Program-made: the position numbers and the translations under genes
Source: Lachnospiraceae bacterium
GTDB lineage: Bacteria > Bacillota > Clostridia > Lachnospirales > Lachnospiraceae
Reading direction: 5' to 3'
Length of the DNA stretch: 5,241 nt
Assembly: GCA_017473665.1 (NCBI GenBank)
Contig: JAFUKK010000007.1
Coordinates: forward strand, 1 to 5,241
Shown: positions 1 to 5,241 of the stretch, piece after piece
Layout of the letters: each line of letters opens with the position of its first letter
Numbering within the stretch: the stretch's first letter is position 1
Notes under the pieces: model-generated
The model's database searches: none
Seen by the model: the letters and a program-made list of their open reading frames with translations, nothing else
Told to the model about the DNA's origin: nothing

Positions 1-1480
1 ACATTTTTGCGCAGGTAACCGCACGGTTCCATCCGGACACACGCTTATTTCTTTGTTCCTCATCCATCAAAGGCTCAAACTTCTGTCCACACTGCCAATG
101 CTCGCGAATCTCATCCTTATTTTTCCAGTAGCCCACTGCCAAACCTGCCAGATAAGCAGCACCCAGTGCAGAAATCTCCACACACTTAGGACGTTCCAAA
201 TCCACACCCAGAATGTCTGCCTGGAACTGCATCAAAAAGTCACTGACGCTGGCACCACCATCTACCTTCAGACTCTTCAATTTCACACCACTGTCTGCCT
301 CCATAGCACGCAGGATATCTACAGTCTGATATGCAATGGCTTCTACGGATGCTCTGATGAAATGCTCCTTGGTACATCCTCTGGTAATACCCACTACCAT
401 ACCTCTGGCATCCTGGTCCCAATGGGGTGCACCCAAACCATTAAATGCAGGTACAAAATATACACCTGTGGTATCATTTACTCTGGTAGCATATTCCTCC
501 GACTGGCCTGCGGTACGAATCATACGCATACTGTCTCGAAGCCACTGAATAGCTGCACCACCCGCAAACACACTACCCTCCAGGGCGTACTCCACTTCAT
601 TGGGGCAGCTGGCTGCAATGGTAGTAATCAAACCGGACTTGGAGGTCTTTGCCTTACGTCCGGTATTCATCAGCATGAAACAACCGGTACCATAAGTATT
701 CTTTACTTCACCCTCTTCAAAACAACAATGTCCAAACAAAGCCGCCTGCTGATCGCCTGCAGCAGAAGCGATAGGAATCTCTGCTCCCAGAATAGCAGGG
801 TCCGTATAACCAAATACACATCTGGAAGCCTTTACCTCAGGCAAAATCTTCTCAGGAATACGGAACTTTTCTAGTAATTCGGGATCCCAACGCAAATCAT
901 GAATATCAAATAACATGGTACGGGAAGCGTTGGTATAATCCGTTGCATGTATCTTTCCACCGGACAGCTTCCACATGAGCCAGGTATCCACTGTACCAAA
1001 CAGTATCTCACCCTTCTGCGCACGTATACGTACATCGGGAATATTTTCCAAAATCCATACAATCTTGGATGCACTAAAATAAGCATCCGGTACCAGACCG
1101 GTCTTCTGACGAATCACCTCTGCAAATTCGTCCTCTTTCAGCTCATCCATTCTCTTAGCAGTACGTTTACACTGCCATACAATGGCATTATATACGGGTT
1201 CTCCTGTATTCTTGTCCCACATGATGGTAGTCTCTCTCTGATTAGAAATACCCAGCGCAGCAATCTGCTGTGCAGAAATACCGCCCACAGCCATAGCTTC
1301 CATAATCACTGCCAGCTGAGAGGACCAAATCTCCATGGGATTGTGCTCTACCCATCCGGGCTGGGGATAAATCTGGGTGAACTCCTTCTGTGCAGAAGAA
1401 ACAATATTGCCCTCCTTATCGAAAATCACACACCGGGAACTGGTGGTTCCCTGATCCAATGCCATGATGTACTTATTCAT
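1..1480 (-). CDS. glpK: Glycerol kinase, C-terminal end cut by window edge
   Basis: Phosphorylates glycerol with ATP to sn-glycerol-3-phosphate in the cytoplasm, the entry step of glycerol use. The frame from ATG 1480-1478 stays open for 493 codons to the left edge. The family is usually about 500 residues, so only a few C-terminal residues are missing. Seen: N-terminal phosphate-binding motif DQGTTSSR (9-16); glycerol-binding R82-E83 in NQRETT; FGGY signature 1 [13 protein letters not shown] (134-146) with Y134; catalytic-base D243 in [14 protein letters not shown] (263-266); FGGY signature 2 starting [14 protein letters not shown] (406-410) of the ATP site. R82, E83, Y134 and D243 match Arg83, Glu84, Tyr135 and Asp245 of E. 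coli GlpK, so the enzyme should be active. The position of the HPr-phosphorylated His of Enterococcus GlpK is Ala229, and that of the FBP-binding Arg236 of E. coli is Glu234. An AAAGGA Shine-Dalgarno (1492-1497) lies 11 nt before the start, rather far. No glpF or glpD is visible. Transcribed divergently from hflK. Confidence 0.97.
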   Translation of the reverse strand, partial: MNKYIMALDQGTTSSRCVIFDKEGNIVSSAQKEFTQIYPQPGWVEHNPMEIWSSQLAVIMEAMAVGGISAQQIAALGISNQRETTIMWDKNTGEPVYNAIVWQCKRTAKRMDELKEDEFAEVIRQKTGLVPDAYFSASKIVWILENIPDVRIRAQKGEILFGTVDTWLMWKLSGGKIHATDYTNASRTMLFDIHDLRWDPELLEKFRIPEKILPEVKASRCVFGYTDPAILGAEIPIASAAGDQQAALFGHCCFEEGEVKNTYGTGCFMLMNTGRKAKTSKSGLITTIAASCPNEVEYALEGSVFAGGAAIQWLRDSMRMIRTAGQSEEYATRVNDTTGVYFVPAFNGLGAPHWDQDARGMVVGITRGCTKEHFIRASVEAIAYQTVDILRAMEADSGVKLKSLKVDGGASVSDFLMQFQADILGVDLERPKCVEISALGAAYLAGLAVGYWKNKDEIREHWQCGQKFEPLMDEEQRNKRVSGWNRAVTCAKM

Positions 1481-1523
1481 AATTCTCGCCATCCTTTCTC
1501 CGTTGTCGTAAAATACTTCTAGT

Positions 1524-1543
1524 AGTGGTACTATTTTACCACT
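1524..1543. promoter_or_regulatory. Perfect dyad over the glpK -10, likely operator
   Basis: AGTGGTA (1524-1530) and TACCACT (1537-1543) form a perfect 7-bp inverted repeat with a 6-nt centre CTATTT. It covers the predicted -10 and start region of the glpK promoter, a usual place for a repressor operator. A further CCACT at 1548-1552 repeats part of the right arm. TGGT...ACCA arms are seen in operators of several GntR-type regulators, but the centre is longer than in the classic FadR/PdhR sites, so the regulator is not identified. The same bases would form a weak hairpin in RNA. The operator reading is an inference from position and symmetry. Confidence 0.5.
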
Positions 1544-1561
1544 TTTTCCACTAAAAACCAA
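1533..1561 (-). promoter_or_regulatory. Probable sigma-A promoter of glpK
   Basis: On the minus strand a -35 hexamer TTGGTT (1561-1556) and a -10 hexamer TAAAAT (1538-1533) are separated by 17 nt. This predicts a start near 1526 and a leader of about 45 nt before the glpK ATG. The -35 is only partly consensus, but the spacing and the -10 are good and nothing better is seen in the intergenic region. The -10 lies inside the inverted repeat 1524-1543, which fits repression by a dimeric regulator. Confidence 0.55.
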
Positions 1562-1650
1562 TACTTTCTATACAACAGATTACAAAAATGTTACACAAAA
1601 GAATTCCAGTCTATTGCACAATAAAACCTCATAACGTGCATATATTCCCA

Positions 1651-1679
1651 TTGAACAAAAATATAAATTTTAGTATAGT
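1651..1679 (+). promoter_or_regulatory. Sigma-A promoter of the hflK-hflC operon
   Basis: TTGAAC (1651-1656) and TATAGT (1674-1679) are spaced by exactly 17 nt of AT-rich sequence. Each hexamer is close to consensus. Transcription should begin near 1686, giving a leader of about 48 nt ending in the hflK ribosome binding site AAGGGAG (1717-1723), which sits 10 nt before the ATG at 1734. No operator-like dyad overlaps it, so it may be constitutive. Confidence 0.75.
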
Positions 1680-1733
1680 AGGTACAACGAAAGAACATTT
1701 TATACTCAAAGAGCAGAAGGGAGCGAAATATTT

Positions 1734-2723
1734 ATGAGTAATGATTCCTTTCGTAACAGACAAAACGGATTTGAAACCATGACCGGCAAATCCATGAACA
1801 ATTTTTCCGGCGGCAAGATTGCTGCCATCATAGTAGGTGTGATTATCGTATTATCACTGGTATTCGGAGCCACCTATCAGATTAGAGAGCAGGAACAGGC
1901 AGTTCTGGTGACCTTTGGTAAGGCACAGGCAGTGACCGAGCCCGGTCTGCATTTCAAGATTCCTTATATCCAGAGTGTAAAGAAGGTCAACACCACCATT
2001 CAGGGATTTTCTATTGGATATGATATAGAATCCGACATGAGCACCGATGAATCTATGATGATTACTTCCGATTACAATTTTGTAAATGTGGACTTCTTTG
2101 TGGAGTACCGTTACAGCGACCCTGTTAAGGCAGTATATGCTTCCAAGCAGCCTGTGGATATTCTGAAAAATATCAGCCAGAGCTGCATCCGTGCAGTCAT
2201 TGGCAGCTATGATGTGGACAGTGTATTGACCACCGGCAAAAATGAGATTCAGGCAGCCATCAAGGAAATGATTATGGCTGAGCTGGAGCTGCAGGACATC
2301 GGTGTACAGTTGGTGAACATCACCATTCAGGATTCCGAGCCTCCTACCACTGAGGTAATGGAAGCCTTCAAGGCAGTAGAAACTGCAAAGCAGGGTAAGG
2401 AAACCGCTATCAACAATGCAAATAAGTACAGAAATGAGCAGATTCCTTCCGCTCAGGCAAAGGCCGATGGTATCGTAAAGGATGCAGAGGCTCGTAAAAC
2501 CGAGCGTATCAATGAAGCAACTGCTCAGGTGGCTCGTTTCAATGCCATGTATGAGGAATATATCAAGAATCCTACCATTACCAAGGAGCGTATGTTCTAC
2601 GAGACCATGGAAGAGATTATGCCCGACTTAAAGGTCATCATCGAAAGTCCAAACGGCGACGTACAGACCTTTTATCCCGTAGAATCCTTTGTGACCATGG
2701 ATGGTGCGGATTCTAACAACTAA
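1734..2723 (+). CDS. hflK: HflK-like SPFH/prohibitin-family membrane protein
   Basis: Encodes 329 residues. HflK partners HflC in a membrane-anchored ring complex which, in E. coli, binds the FtsH protease and modulates its degradation of membrane proteins. Seen: a polar N-terminal tail of about 28 residues, one membrane segment (about 29-47, IAAIIVGVIIVLSLVFGAT), then an SPFH domain with REQEQAVLVTFGKA and EPGLHFKIPYIQSVKKV. A long charged, Ala-rich coiled coil follows (about 208-278: ETAKQGKETAINNANKYRNE, AEARKTERINEATAQ). Next comes RMFYETMEEIMP (286-297), which resembles the C-terminal RLYLETME motif of HflK. It is shorter than E. coli HflK (about 420) because the N-terminal region is reduced, as is usual in Firmicutes. 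The AAGGGAG site supports the start. It is the first gene of a two-gene operon; hflC begins 46 nt after its stop. No ftsH is in view. HflK rather than another SPFH protein is favoured by the paired hflC. Confidence 0.9.
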   Translation: MSNDSFRNRQNGFETMTGKSMNNFSGGKIAAIIVGVIIVLSLVFGATYQIREQEQAVLVTFGKAQAVTEPGLHFKIPYIQSVKKVNTTIQGFSIGYDIESDMSTDESMMITSDYNFVNVDFFVEYRYSDPVKAVYASKQPVDILKNISQSCIRAVIGSYDVDSVLTTGKNEIQAAIKEMIMAELELQDIGVQLVNITIQDSEPPTTEVMEAFKAVETAKQGKETAINNANKYRNEQIPSAQAKADGIVKDAEARKTERINEATAQVARFNAMYEEYIKNPTITKERMFYETMEEIMPDLKVIIESPNGDVQTFYPVESFVTMDGADSNN

Positions 2724-2737
2724 CCTGATTTGTACTT

Positions 2738-2753
2738 TGCAGCCTATGCTGCA
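2738..2753 (+). repeat. Intercistronic hairpin between hflK and hflC
   Basis: TGCAGC (2738-2743), loop CTAT, GCTGCA (2748-2753) is a perfect 6-bp inverted repeat in the 46-nt gap, ending 4 nt before the hflC GGAG site. It has no T-run, so it is not a terminator. It could act as an mRNA stability or processing element or tune hflC translation. Six base pairs with a 4-nt loop is modest, and no function is shown. Confidence 0.5.
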
Positions 2754-2757
2754 GATT

Positions 2758-2761
2758 GGAG
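2758..2761 (+). promoter_or_regulatory. hflC ribosome binding site, decides the start
   Basis: GGAG at 2758-2761 is 8 nt before ATG 2770. Earlier in-frame ATGs at 2701 (inside the end of hflK) and 2746 (inside the hairpin) lack a good site and would add polar residues ahead of the membrane anchor. The start at 2770, giving MKKTIRNVVLIVV, is therefore chosen. Confidence 0.85.
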
Positions 2762-2769
2762 CATTTGAT

Positions 2770-3642
2770 ATGAAAAAAACAATTAGAAACGTCGTATTGA
2801 TCGTGGTACTGCTTGTAGCCGTAATCGTAGGCTCCTCCAGTATCGTAATTACCAACGAAAATGAATACAGTCTGGTTCGCCAGTTCGGTAGAATCGACCA
2901 TGTGGTATCCGAAGCGGGTGTCAGCTTCAAGGTTCCCTTTATCCAGAGTGTGGATACTCTGCCCAATATGACCCTGTTGTATGACCTGTCCGCATCCGAT
3001 GTTATTACCAGCGATAAAAAGACCATGATTTGTGACAGCTACGTGCTGTGGCATATTACAGACCCGCTGAAATTTGCCCAGACCCTGAACTGCTCCATCA
3101 CCAATGCGGAGACCCGTCTGGACACCATCGTGTACAACTCTACCAAAAACATTATCAGTAGTATTACCCAGGAGGAGGTTATCTCCGGCCGTGACGGTGA
3201 GTTATCCGCTGCCATCATCAACAATATCGGCGATACTCTGGACCAGTACGGGATTGAACTACTGGCCTTTGAGACCAAGCAGTTAGACCTGCCCAGCGAC
3301 AACAAGGCTGCTGTATATGAGCGTATGATTTCCGAACGTGACAATATCGCTGCCACCTTTACTGCAGAGGGTAGCTCCGAGGCTCAGAAGATTAAGAATA
3401 CCACAGACATGGAAGTGACCGTAATGCTTTCCGAAGCTGAGAAGGATGCCGCCATCCTTATTGCAGAGGGCGAAGCTGAATACATGAAGATTCTGTCCGA
3501 GGCTTACGCAGATGAATCCAAGCAGGATTTCTACTCCTTTGTAAGAAGTTTGGATGCATTAAAAATCTCCATGAAGGGCGAGAACAAGACCGTGTTCCTG
3601 TCTCCCGATTCCCCCATTGCCCAGATTTTCTACGGTAAATAA
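2770..3642 (+). CDS. hflC: HflC-like SPFH/prohibitin-family membrane protein
   Basis: Encodes 290 residues; partner of HflK in the same membrane complex. Seen: a short MKKTIR start, a membrane anchor at about 7-27 (NVVLIVVLLVAVIVGSSSIVI), then an SPFH domain with NEYSLVRQFGRI and EAGVSFKVPFIQSVDTLP. The latter closely parallels EPGLHFKIPYIQSVKKV of the upstream gene, showing that the two are paralogues. The HflC-type stretch MISERDNIAATFTAEGSSEA (186-205) leads into an Ala/Glu-rich coiled coil to about 248. The tail QDFYSFVRSLDALK (252-265) matches the FYxFxRSLxAY region typical of HflC. E. coli HflC is about 334 residues, so this is a compact version without obvious loss of a domain. In E. 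coli both proteins lie mostly outside the cytoplasm; the same topology is inferred from the N-terminal anchor. Translated from GGAG at 2758; followed 13 nt after the stop by a strong terminator that closes the operon. Confidence 0.9.
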   Translation: MKKTIRNVVLIVVLLVAVIVGSSSIVITNENEYSLVRQFGRIDHVVSEAGVSFKVPFIQSVDTLPNMTLLYDLSASDVITSDKKTMICDSYVLWHITDPLKFAQTLNCSITNAETRLDTIVYNSTKNIISSITQEEVISGRDGELSAAIINNIGDTLDQYGIELLAFETKQLDLPSDNKAAVYERMISERDNIAATFTAEGSSEAQKIKNTTDMEVTVMLSEAEKDAAILIAEGEAEYMKILSEAYADESKQDFYSFVRSLDALKISMKGENKTVFLSPDSPIAQIFYGK

Positions 3643-3655
3643 ATATGTAATGTAT

Positions 3656-3684
3656 GCCCCGGGCCCTTCGGCCCGGGGCTTTTT
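3656..3684 (+). terminator. Strong rho-independent terminator of hflK-hflC
   Basis: GCCCCGGGCC (3656-3665), loop CTTC, GGCCCGGGGC (3670-3679) is a perfect 10-bp stem made only of G-C pairs, followed by TTTTT (3680-3684). It starts 13 nt after the hflC stop, a textbook position. Confidence 0.95.
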
Positions 3685-4030
3685 CCGTCTTGTAAGAAAG
3701 AATAATACTCCTTTTGGGCACGCTATGGCGGTACGTTTACGTAACGCCTGCTACGGTGAAAAATCGTCACGTCACTAAATTCGTGCGTATCTTAGATACA
3801 TGAGGACCTACATTGGTATTTTATTAGGTTGCTAGTTCCTCTGGAGACATACTTTGCTAAAGGGGTACTTGAAAAACGTCGTCACTTAATGAGGTATTGC
3901 TTATCGAGATACTCACACAAGACTGCTTTCTACCAAGACGAATGGCAGCAAGTTCAATAATTCCAAATACTTATTTGCCTTACTCCATCAACAACTACAC
4001 AAATTCTTCTTTTTTCTATCACATTTATTT
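3685..4030. other. Gene-poor region with unassigned inverted and direct repeats
   Basis: No reading frame here has a credible start, ribosome binding site and length. The longest open stretch is 54 codons (3796-3957, plus strand) with no ATG before 3889. Visible structure: an imperfect hairpin 3727-3748 (GGCG, TACGT, loop TT, ACGTA, CGCC, one mismatch); GTATC-TTA-GATAC (3787-3799); GAGGACCTA (3802-3810) against TAGTTCCTC (3833-3841), 8 of 9 paired; GAGGTAT (3891-3897) against ATACTC (3909-3914) with one bulge; and a diverged direct repeat listed separately. It does not match the landmarks I know for RNase P, tmRNA, SRP RNA or a T-box. From about 3960 it becomes plain AT-rich promoter-like sequence. 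It could be an RNA gene, a decayed mobile element or a decayed gene. Confidence 0.4.
3752..3912 (+). repeat. Pair of diverged direct repeats, about 47 nt each
   Basis: Copy A (3752-3799) and copy B (3866-3912) share the order TAC, TGAAAAA, CGTC, GTCACT, AAT, then GTAT...CTTA/CTTATC...GATAC, with small insertions and deletions. For example TGAAAAATCGTC then ACGTCACTAAAT in A stands against TGAAAAACGTC then GTCACTTAAT in B. Copy starts are about 114 nt apart, and the hairpin 3802-3841 lies between them. Both copies end in a GTAT...GATAC inverted repeat. Conservation at both base and dyad level suggests duplicated protein-binding sites or RNA modules rather than chance, but this was aligned by eye. 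Confidence 0.45.
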
Positions 4031-4038
4031 CACAGATT

Positions 4039-4044
4039 TATAAT
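4039..4044 (+). promoter_or_regulatory. Probable -10 element of the lipoprotein gene
   Basis: TATAAT (4039-4044) is a perfect -10 hexamer in an AT-rich stretch after the gene-poor region. The -35 position 17 nt upstream reads CTATCA, a poor match, so the promoter may need an activator or another sigma factor, or start use may differ. It would give a start near 4051 and a leader of about 138 nt. Confidence 0.5.
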
Positions 4045-4065
4045 ATGATAGGCACAGAATCCATA

Positions 4066-4188
4066 GGTGGTACTATACCAAATGTGGAGCGTATACCCGG
4101 GAATAATTCCATTGTCACACAGTGACAGAAGGCGACGGGTAGTTTCCCCAAACACAAAGCAGCCCCCGGGCGACAGATAGGAGAGCTT
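4066..4188 (+). promoter_or_regulatory. Structured 5' leader of the lipoprotein gene, candidate regulatory RNA
   Basis: Inside the predicted leader: TGGTA-CTA-TACCA (4068-4080); a closing stem TACCCG (4094-4099) with CGGGTA (4136-4141); and within it GGAA-TAA-TTCC (4100-4110) and TGTCAC-ACA-GTGACA (4113-4127). Together the last three make a compact three-way junction. The segment AAGGCGA (4129-4135) would be the unpaired joiner. GGCGAC occurs at 4131-4136 and again at 4169-4174, just before the AGGAG site (4179-4183, 5 nt before the ATG). CCCCCGGG (4163-4170) could pair with other parts of the leader as a switch. I do not recognise a known riboswitch consensus, so regulation is an inference from the nested stems. 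Confidence 0.4.
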
Positions 4189-5241
4189 ATGAAGAGATTT
4201 GCAGTTTATTTATTAACCGGTGCTTTGATTACCGGATTACTCGCAGGATGCGGACAGACACCTGTAAATGACAGCATGGACAGCATCACTGATACCGCTG
4301 TTTCCGAAAGCACGGAAGTAAAACAGGAAAAACCCATAGAGGAAGTAAAGACCTATACCATTCCCAAAACCGGAGTAAAACATATCGTATTATCTGATGA
4401 GGGTACCACCGTAGATGGCACTGCCATCTCCACAGATAGGGAAGCTGCTGTTTATGCAGCCAATGACATTGTATTTTATCCGGAAGGTCAGGACTTTACC
4501 TATGGTGAAGGTACTGCGGAGGACGAACACTCCCAGGCAGAAGCCGATGCACATACGGTAATACATATTACCCAGCCCGGCAGCTATGCCTTAAGTGGCA
4601 GCCTTTCTGCAGGACAGATTGCCATCGATTTGGGCGAGGATGCAGAAGAAGACCCGGAAGCAGTGGTAACCCTATATCTGAACGGCGTGGACATTACCTG
4701 TAGCGTAGCCCCCGGTATTATTTTCTACAATGTCTATGAGTGCGGCTCCTCTGACGAGGAAAATGCTTCCGCCACCGTGGATACTACAGCGGCAGGAGCT
4801 AATGTGATTCTAGTGGACGACACCACCAATCATGTGACCGGTTCCTATGTGGCACGGATTTACAAATCCTACACCTTAAGCGAGGACGGTACGGAAGTAA
4901 TAGACAATAAAAAACTGCATAAATACGATGGGGCTTTTTATTCCAAGAGAAGTATGAATATTACCGGTAGTAGCGGTATCCTAAATATTGTAGCAGAAAA
5001 TGAAGGTCTGGACAGCGAACTGCATCTGACAGTTAATGGAGGTACAATTAACATCCTATCCGGCAATGACGGCATCAATACCAATGAGGATGGCATCTCC
5101 GTCACCACCGTCAACGGCGGCACTGTGAATATCCAGGTAACCGGCTCTACCGGTGAAGGTGACGGTATTGACTCCAATGGCTGGTTGGTAATCAACGGTG
5201 GTACTGTGATTGCTTCCGCTTGTAGCACCAGCGGGGATGCA
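4189..5241 (+). CDS. Secreted lipoprotein with Cthe_2159-type carbohydrate-binding beta-helix, 3' end cut
   Basis: The 351 codons to the right edge are open; the C-terminus is missing. Seen: a lipoprotein signal (KR, hydrophobic YLLTGALITGLLAG, lipobox LAGC with lipidated C21), then a Ser/Thr/Glu-rich linker (about 22-55). A leading beta region has HITQPGSYALSGSLSAGQI (126-144) and LYLNGVDITCS (162-172). Next is AFYSKRSMNITG (249-260), then beta-helix turns of about 26-27 residues marked by NGGT at 283, 309 and 336 and by EGLD (272), DGIN (294) and DGID (325). This order matches the Cthe_2159 family (named from Clostridium thermocellum). From memory, its founding member is a right-handed, calcium-binding beta-helix that binds cellulose and acidic plant sugars. 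It probably sits on the outer membrane face and binds polysaccharide; no catalytic motif is seen. AGGAG lies 5 nt before the start. It is a single gene as far as visible, with its own leader. Confidence 0.9.
   Translation, partial: MKRFAVYLLTGALITGLLAGCGQTPVNDSMDSITDTAVSESTEVKQEKPIEEVKTYTIPKTGVKHIVLSDEGTTVDGTAISTDREAAVYAANDIVFYPEGQDFTYGEGTAEDEHSQAEADAHTVIHITQPGSYALSGSLSAGQIAIDLGEDAEEDPEAVVTLYLNGVDITCSVAPGIIFYNVYECGSSDEENASATVDTTAAGANVILVDDTTNHVTGSYVARIYKSYTLSEDGTEVIDNKKLHKYDGAFYSKRSMNITGSSGILNIVAENEGLDSELHLTVNGGTINILSGNDGINTNEDGISVTTVNGGTVNIQVTGSTGEGDGIDSNGWLVINGGTVIASACSTSGDA

Noticed and set aside
53..874. Long plus-strand reading frame of 273 codons
   Set aside because: It lies opposite the glycerol kinase gene, whose motifs are unmistakable. 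The plus-strand product is Cys/Thr/His-rich with no recognisable domain, so it is a shadow. The same holds for the plus-strand frame at 947-1522.
1571..1584. CcpA catabolite site (cre) upstream of glpK on the minus strand, TGTAATCTGTTGTA
   Set aside because: It fits the cre pattern except at the central CG and one outer base, and it lies upstream of the -35. Two mismatches at conserved positions are too many to call it.
2701..2769. Longer hflC with start at ATG 2701 or 2746
   Set aside because: ATG 2701 overlaps the end of hflK, and neither site has a proper ribosome binding site. GGAG 8 nt before ATG 2770 and the normal short cytosolic start before the membrane anchor favour 2770.
3785..3800. 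GTGCG start of a group II intron
   Set aside because: The five bases match a common intron 5' end, but there is no domain V, no intron-encoded protein and no plausible 3' end in the region.
3829..3960. Small plus-strand ORF with a TTG start, 43 codons
   Set aside because: No ribosome binding site at proper distance, no recognised domain, and it lies within the repeat-bearing region, so it is not annotated as a gene.
4094..4141. Cobalamin, cyclic-di-GMP or other named riboswitch in the leader
   Set aside because: Fragments such as AGAAGGCG recall pieces of known classes, but the defining boxes (B12 box, GEMM GCAAA and GGTAGC core) are absent.
4938..5228. Minus-strand frame of 96 codons
   Set aside because: It is the antisense of the NGGT/DGI beta-helix repeats of the lipoprotein; the Pro/Val/Leu-rich product is a typical shadow.

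Overview
The window looks like chromosomal DNA of a Gram-positive, low-to-mid GC anaerobe of the Clostridia, most likely a gut-type Lachnospiraceae. This rests on strong AGGAG-type ribosome binding sites, sigma-A-like promoters, a lipobox lipoprotein of a family common in Clostridia, and short Firmicute-style HflK and HflC proteins. The genus cannot be fixed from the sequence alone.

Layout: (1) 1-1480, minus strand: glycerol kinase glpK, complete at its N-terminus and missing only its last few codons off the left edge. (2) 1481-1733: a divergent intergenic region. It holds a minus-strand glpK promoter whose -10 lies inside a perfect inverted repeat (a likely repressor operator), and a clear plus-strand promoter for the next operon. 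(3) 1734-3642, plus strand: a two-gene hflK-hflC operon of membrane-anchored SPFH proteins. A 46-nt gap carries a perfect small hairpin, and a strong intrinsic terminator follows at 3656-3684. (4) 3685-4188: about 500 bases without a convincing gene. The first part (about 3720-3960) has several inverted repeats and a diverged direct repeat that I cannot assign. The second part is a promoter plus a leader that can fold into a compact three-way structure. (5) 4189-5241, plus strand: the N-terminal 351 residues of a secreted lipoprotein with a Cthe_2159-type beta-helix carbohydrate-binding domain, cut by the right edge.

The three units appear transcriptionally independent. glpK feeds glycerol into glycerol-3-phosphate. 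HflK/HflC form a membrane complex, known elsewhere as a modulator of the FtsH protease. The lipoprotein would sit on the outer face of the membrane and bind (probably acidic) polysaccharide. The only sequence hint linking two of them is a shared 10-base core, GTGGTACTAT, inside the dyad at the glpK promoter and inside the leader of the lipoprotein gene.

I found no convincing new multi-gene system here. The most unusual items are the unexplained structured region at 3720-3960, the leader at 4066-4188, and a glycerol kinase that lacks both well-known regulatory residues of its family.
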